In this document: positions 63,000 through 64,000 of the stretch, piece after piece
Numbering within the stretch: the first letter of the stretch is position 1
How the letters are laid out: each line of letters begins with the position of its first letter
Source of the DNA: Kitasatospora arboriphila
GTDB taxonomy: Bacteria > Actinomycetota > Actinomycetes > Mycobacteriales > Mycobacteriaceae
Assembly (NCBI RefSeq): GCF_000717275.1
Contig: NZ_JNYV01000004.1
Span: 558,001-622,000, forward strand
Direction: 5' to 3'
DNA: 64,000 nt
The notes under the pieces: model-generated
What the model was told of the DNA's origin: nothing
What the model saw: the letters and a program-made list of their open reading frames with translations, nothing else
Databases searched by the model: none
Position numbers and translations under genes: made by a program

Positions 63000-64000
63000 T
63001 CACTCCATGGTGTCGATGCCGGCAAGTTCGACGCCGCGGAACCGGGCCAATCTCTCGGCCTCGGCAGCGATGGCTTTCTGCATTTTGGTGGTGTGACGGA
63101 CCCACGGCTCGACCTTGATCCGTAGTTTTTTGCCCGCCTTCGCGGGACGCCAGGTGGCCACCGGTTCGGCTGCCGCAAAAATCACTCCCGGTCTACCCAG
63201 GACCGGCCACACGGCTTTACGGCGATCAACCTCGGGGACCAGCATCTCTCGGTCGCGTCCTTGCAGCAGAGCGTCGTAGGGTCCGACGAGCCGGACAGCC
63301 GTCGGCTGTGGGGGATTGGTCAGGAGGTCGATCGCGTCGATCAACGCCGATTTGCCCTGGCCTTCGACGTCAACATCGAGAACGTCATCGGGCCAGTGCG
63401 CCTTGACCTCTTTCACCGGTGCGTCCAAAAATGCCGCCACCTCTTGTGCCGTCGAAGGACCGTAGAACCGCAGGTAGTTGCGGATGAGGTCGAACCGTGG
63501 GGACGCGTCGGCACCCGGCCTGCGGAATTCGTTGGGACGCAGACCTTTCACCCTGTGCAGCACCGGTGGACTGGTGTTCGGGACCAGTTCGAGACCGGCC
63601 TGCAGAGCCGCGAGCCGAAACGTCTGCTCATGCGGGTGCACCGCACCGCACGGTGTGCAGTCCCGTAGGTGGTGCTCCGGTAGCTCGGTGGTCAATCGGC
63701 TCGACATCTCGCCCTTCACCATCGTGTCGGCGACGATGGCGCGCATCGTGGTGGCCAGCTCGCGAAGCGCCACGAGGGTGTCGACACCCGCGTCCTTGAA
63801 CTTCTTGTTGGCGTCGAAGATCCGTTTGGCGGCATCGAGCGACGAGTAAGGACTGACGGCCACCGCGACATCACCGAGGTCGGCCCGCCGGTAGTAGTGT
63901 GGCGCTCCACGCACCGTCCAGGCCACCGTGAGACCCTCCATCGCGGCCGCTGACATCCCCCGGATCGTCAAAGCCCAAGGCGCGCCGTCTGGTCCGGTGT
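63000..64000 (-). CDS. AlkZ/YcaQ-like winged-helix glycosylase (5' end outside window)
   Basis: About 333 residues within the window; the frame is open to the right edge, so the N-terminus is missing. Visible features match the HTH_42 (AlkZ/YcaQ) family: WTVRGAPHYYRR, a helical middle, a winged-helix region (FYGPSTAQEVAAFLDAPVKEVKAHW) and VRLVGPYDALLQGRDREMLV near the end. Members unhook interstrand crosslinks or bulky alkyl adducts. The catalytic Gln motif near the N-terminus cannot be checked here. The stop lies 4 nt from the convergent small gene. Confidence 0.75.
   Translation of the reverse strand, partial: TGPDGAPWALTIRGMSAAAMEGLTVAWTVRGAPHYYRRADLGDVAVAVSPYSSLDAAKRIFDANKKFKDAGVDTLVALRELATTMRAIVADTMVKGEMSSRLTTELPEHHLRDCTPCGAVHPHEQTFRLAALQAGLELVPNTSPPVLHRVKGLRPNEFRRPGADASPRFDLIRNYLRFYGPSTAQEVAAFLDAPVKEVKAHWPDDVLDVDVEGQGKSALIDAIDLLTNPPQPTAVRLVGPYDALLQGRDREMLVPEVDRRKAVWPVLGRPGVIFAAAEPVATWRPAKAGKKLRIKVEPWVRHTTKMQKAIAAEAERLARFRGVELAGIDTME

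Overview
The window is a high-GC actinobacterial chromosome segment with short intergenic gaps and many GTG starts. Gene content points to the Mycobacteriales: whiB7 beside uvrD2, a UPF0182 protein, a PDZ/Lon-like protease, a resuscitation-promoting factor, a FadE23/FadE24-like pair, cutinase-like and secretory lipases, and prfB-ftsE-ftsX-smpB-ssrA. The SipW-type 'alternate signal' cassette and the MauE-like partner of DsbA fit a Gordonia/Williamsia/Rhodococcus-like genome better than Mycobacterium. The genus is an inference. No phage, insertion sequence, CRISPR array or plasmid gene was recognised.

Layout. 1-11.6 kb: 3' part of uvrD2, then whiB7 with a long regulatory leader (WhiB7-type promoter, upstream ORF, hairpin). 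Facing whiB7 is an ABC1 kinase / TOMM-like cyclodehydratase / zincin metalloprotease run, then a PDZ protease, a PPA1309-like gene, UPF0182 and tRNA-fMet. 11.6-15.3 kb: envelope operon (DUF4235, DUF3618, holin-like), tandem TerD protein, ammonium channel. 15.8-19 kb: SipW-type signal peptidase between two exported proteins with matching signals. 19-24.3 kb: glycosyltransferase/TetR pair, Rpf, and two acyl-CoA dehydrogenases behind two TetR-type palindromes. 24.4-27.4 kb: small membrane proteins, a metallo-beta-lactamase-fold hydrolase and hisN. 27.4-35 kb: prfB, mscS, ftsEX, smpB, a cutinase-like protein and tmRNA, so translation release/rescue and division genes lie together. 35-42 kb: aldo/keto reductase, hydrolase and lipase, phosphoglucomutase, VIT transporter, a MauE-DsbA pair and tRNA-Ala. 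42-47.7 kb: Fic protein, RtcB ligase, CPA1 antiporter, a SigK-like ECF sigma factor and a zinc-ribbon microprotein. 47.8-59.2 kb: DJ-1/PfpI, DUF2236, LON-domain, rhodanese TrhO with a COG0523 GTPase, peptidoglycan amidase, SDR, nadE, fructosamine kinase-like and nucleosidase genes. 59.3-64 kb: DNA repair block (rmuC, ogt, ada-alkA and a truncated AlkZ-like gene).

Links between genes. The window holds a ribosome-stress arc: WhiB7 responds to translation inhibitors, SmpB/tmRNA rescue stalled ribosomes, and RF2 releases them. Many genes start 6-8 nt after a TANNNT -10 element, which suggests frequent leaderless transcription. The least characterised loci are the SipW cassette (15.8-19 kb), the TOMM-like cluster facing whiB7 (2.6-6.3 kb) and the whiB7 leader.
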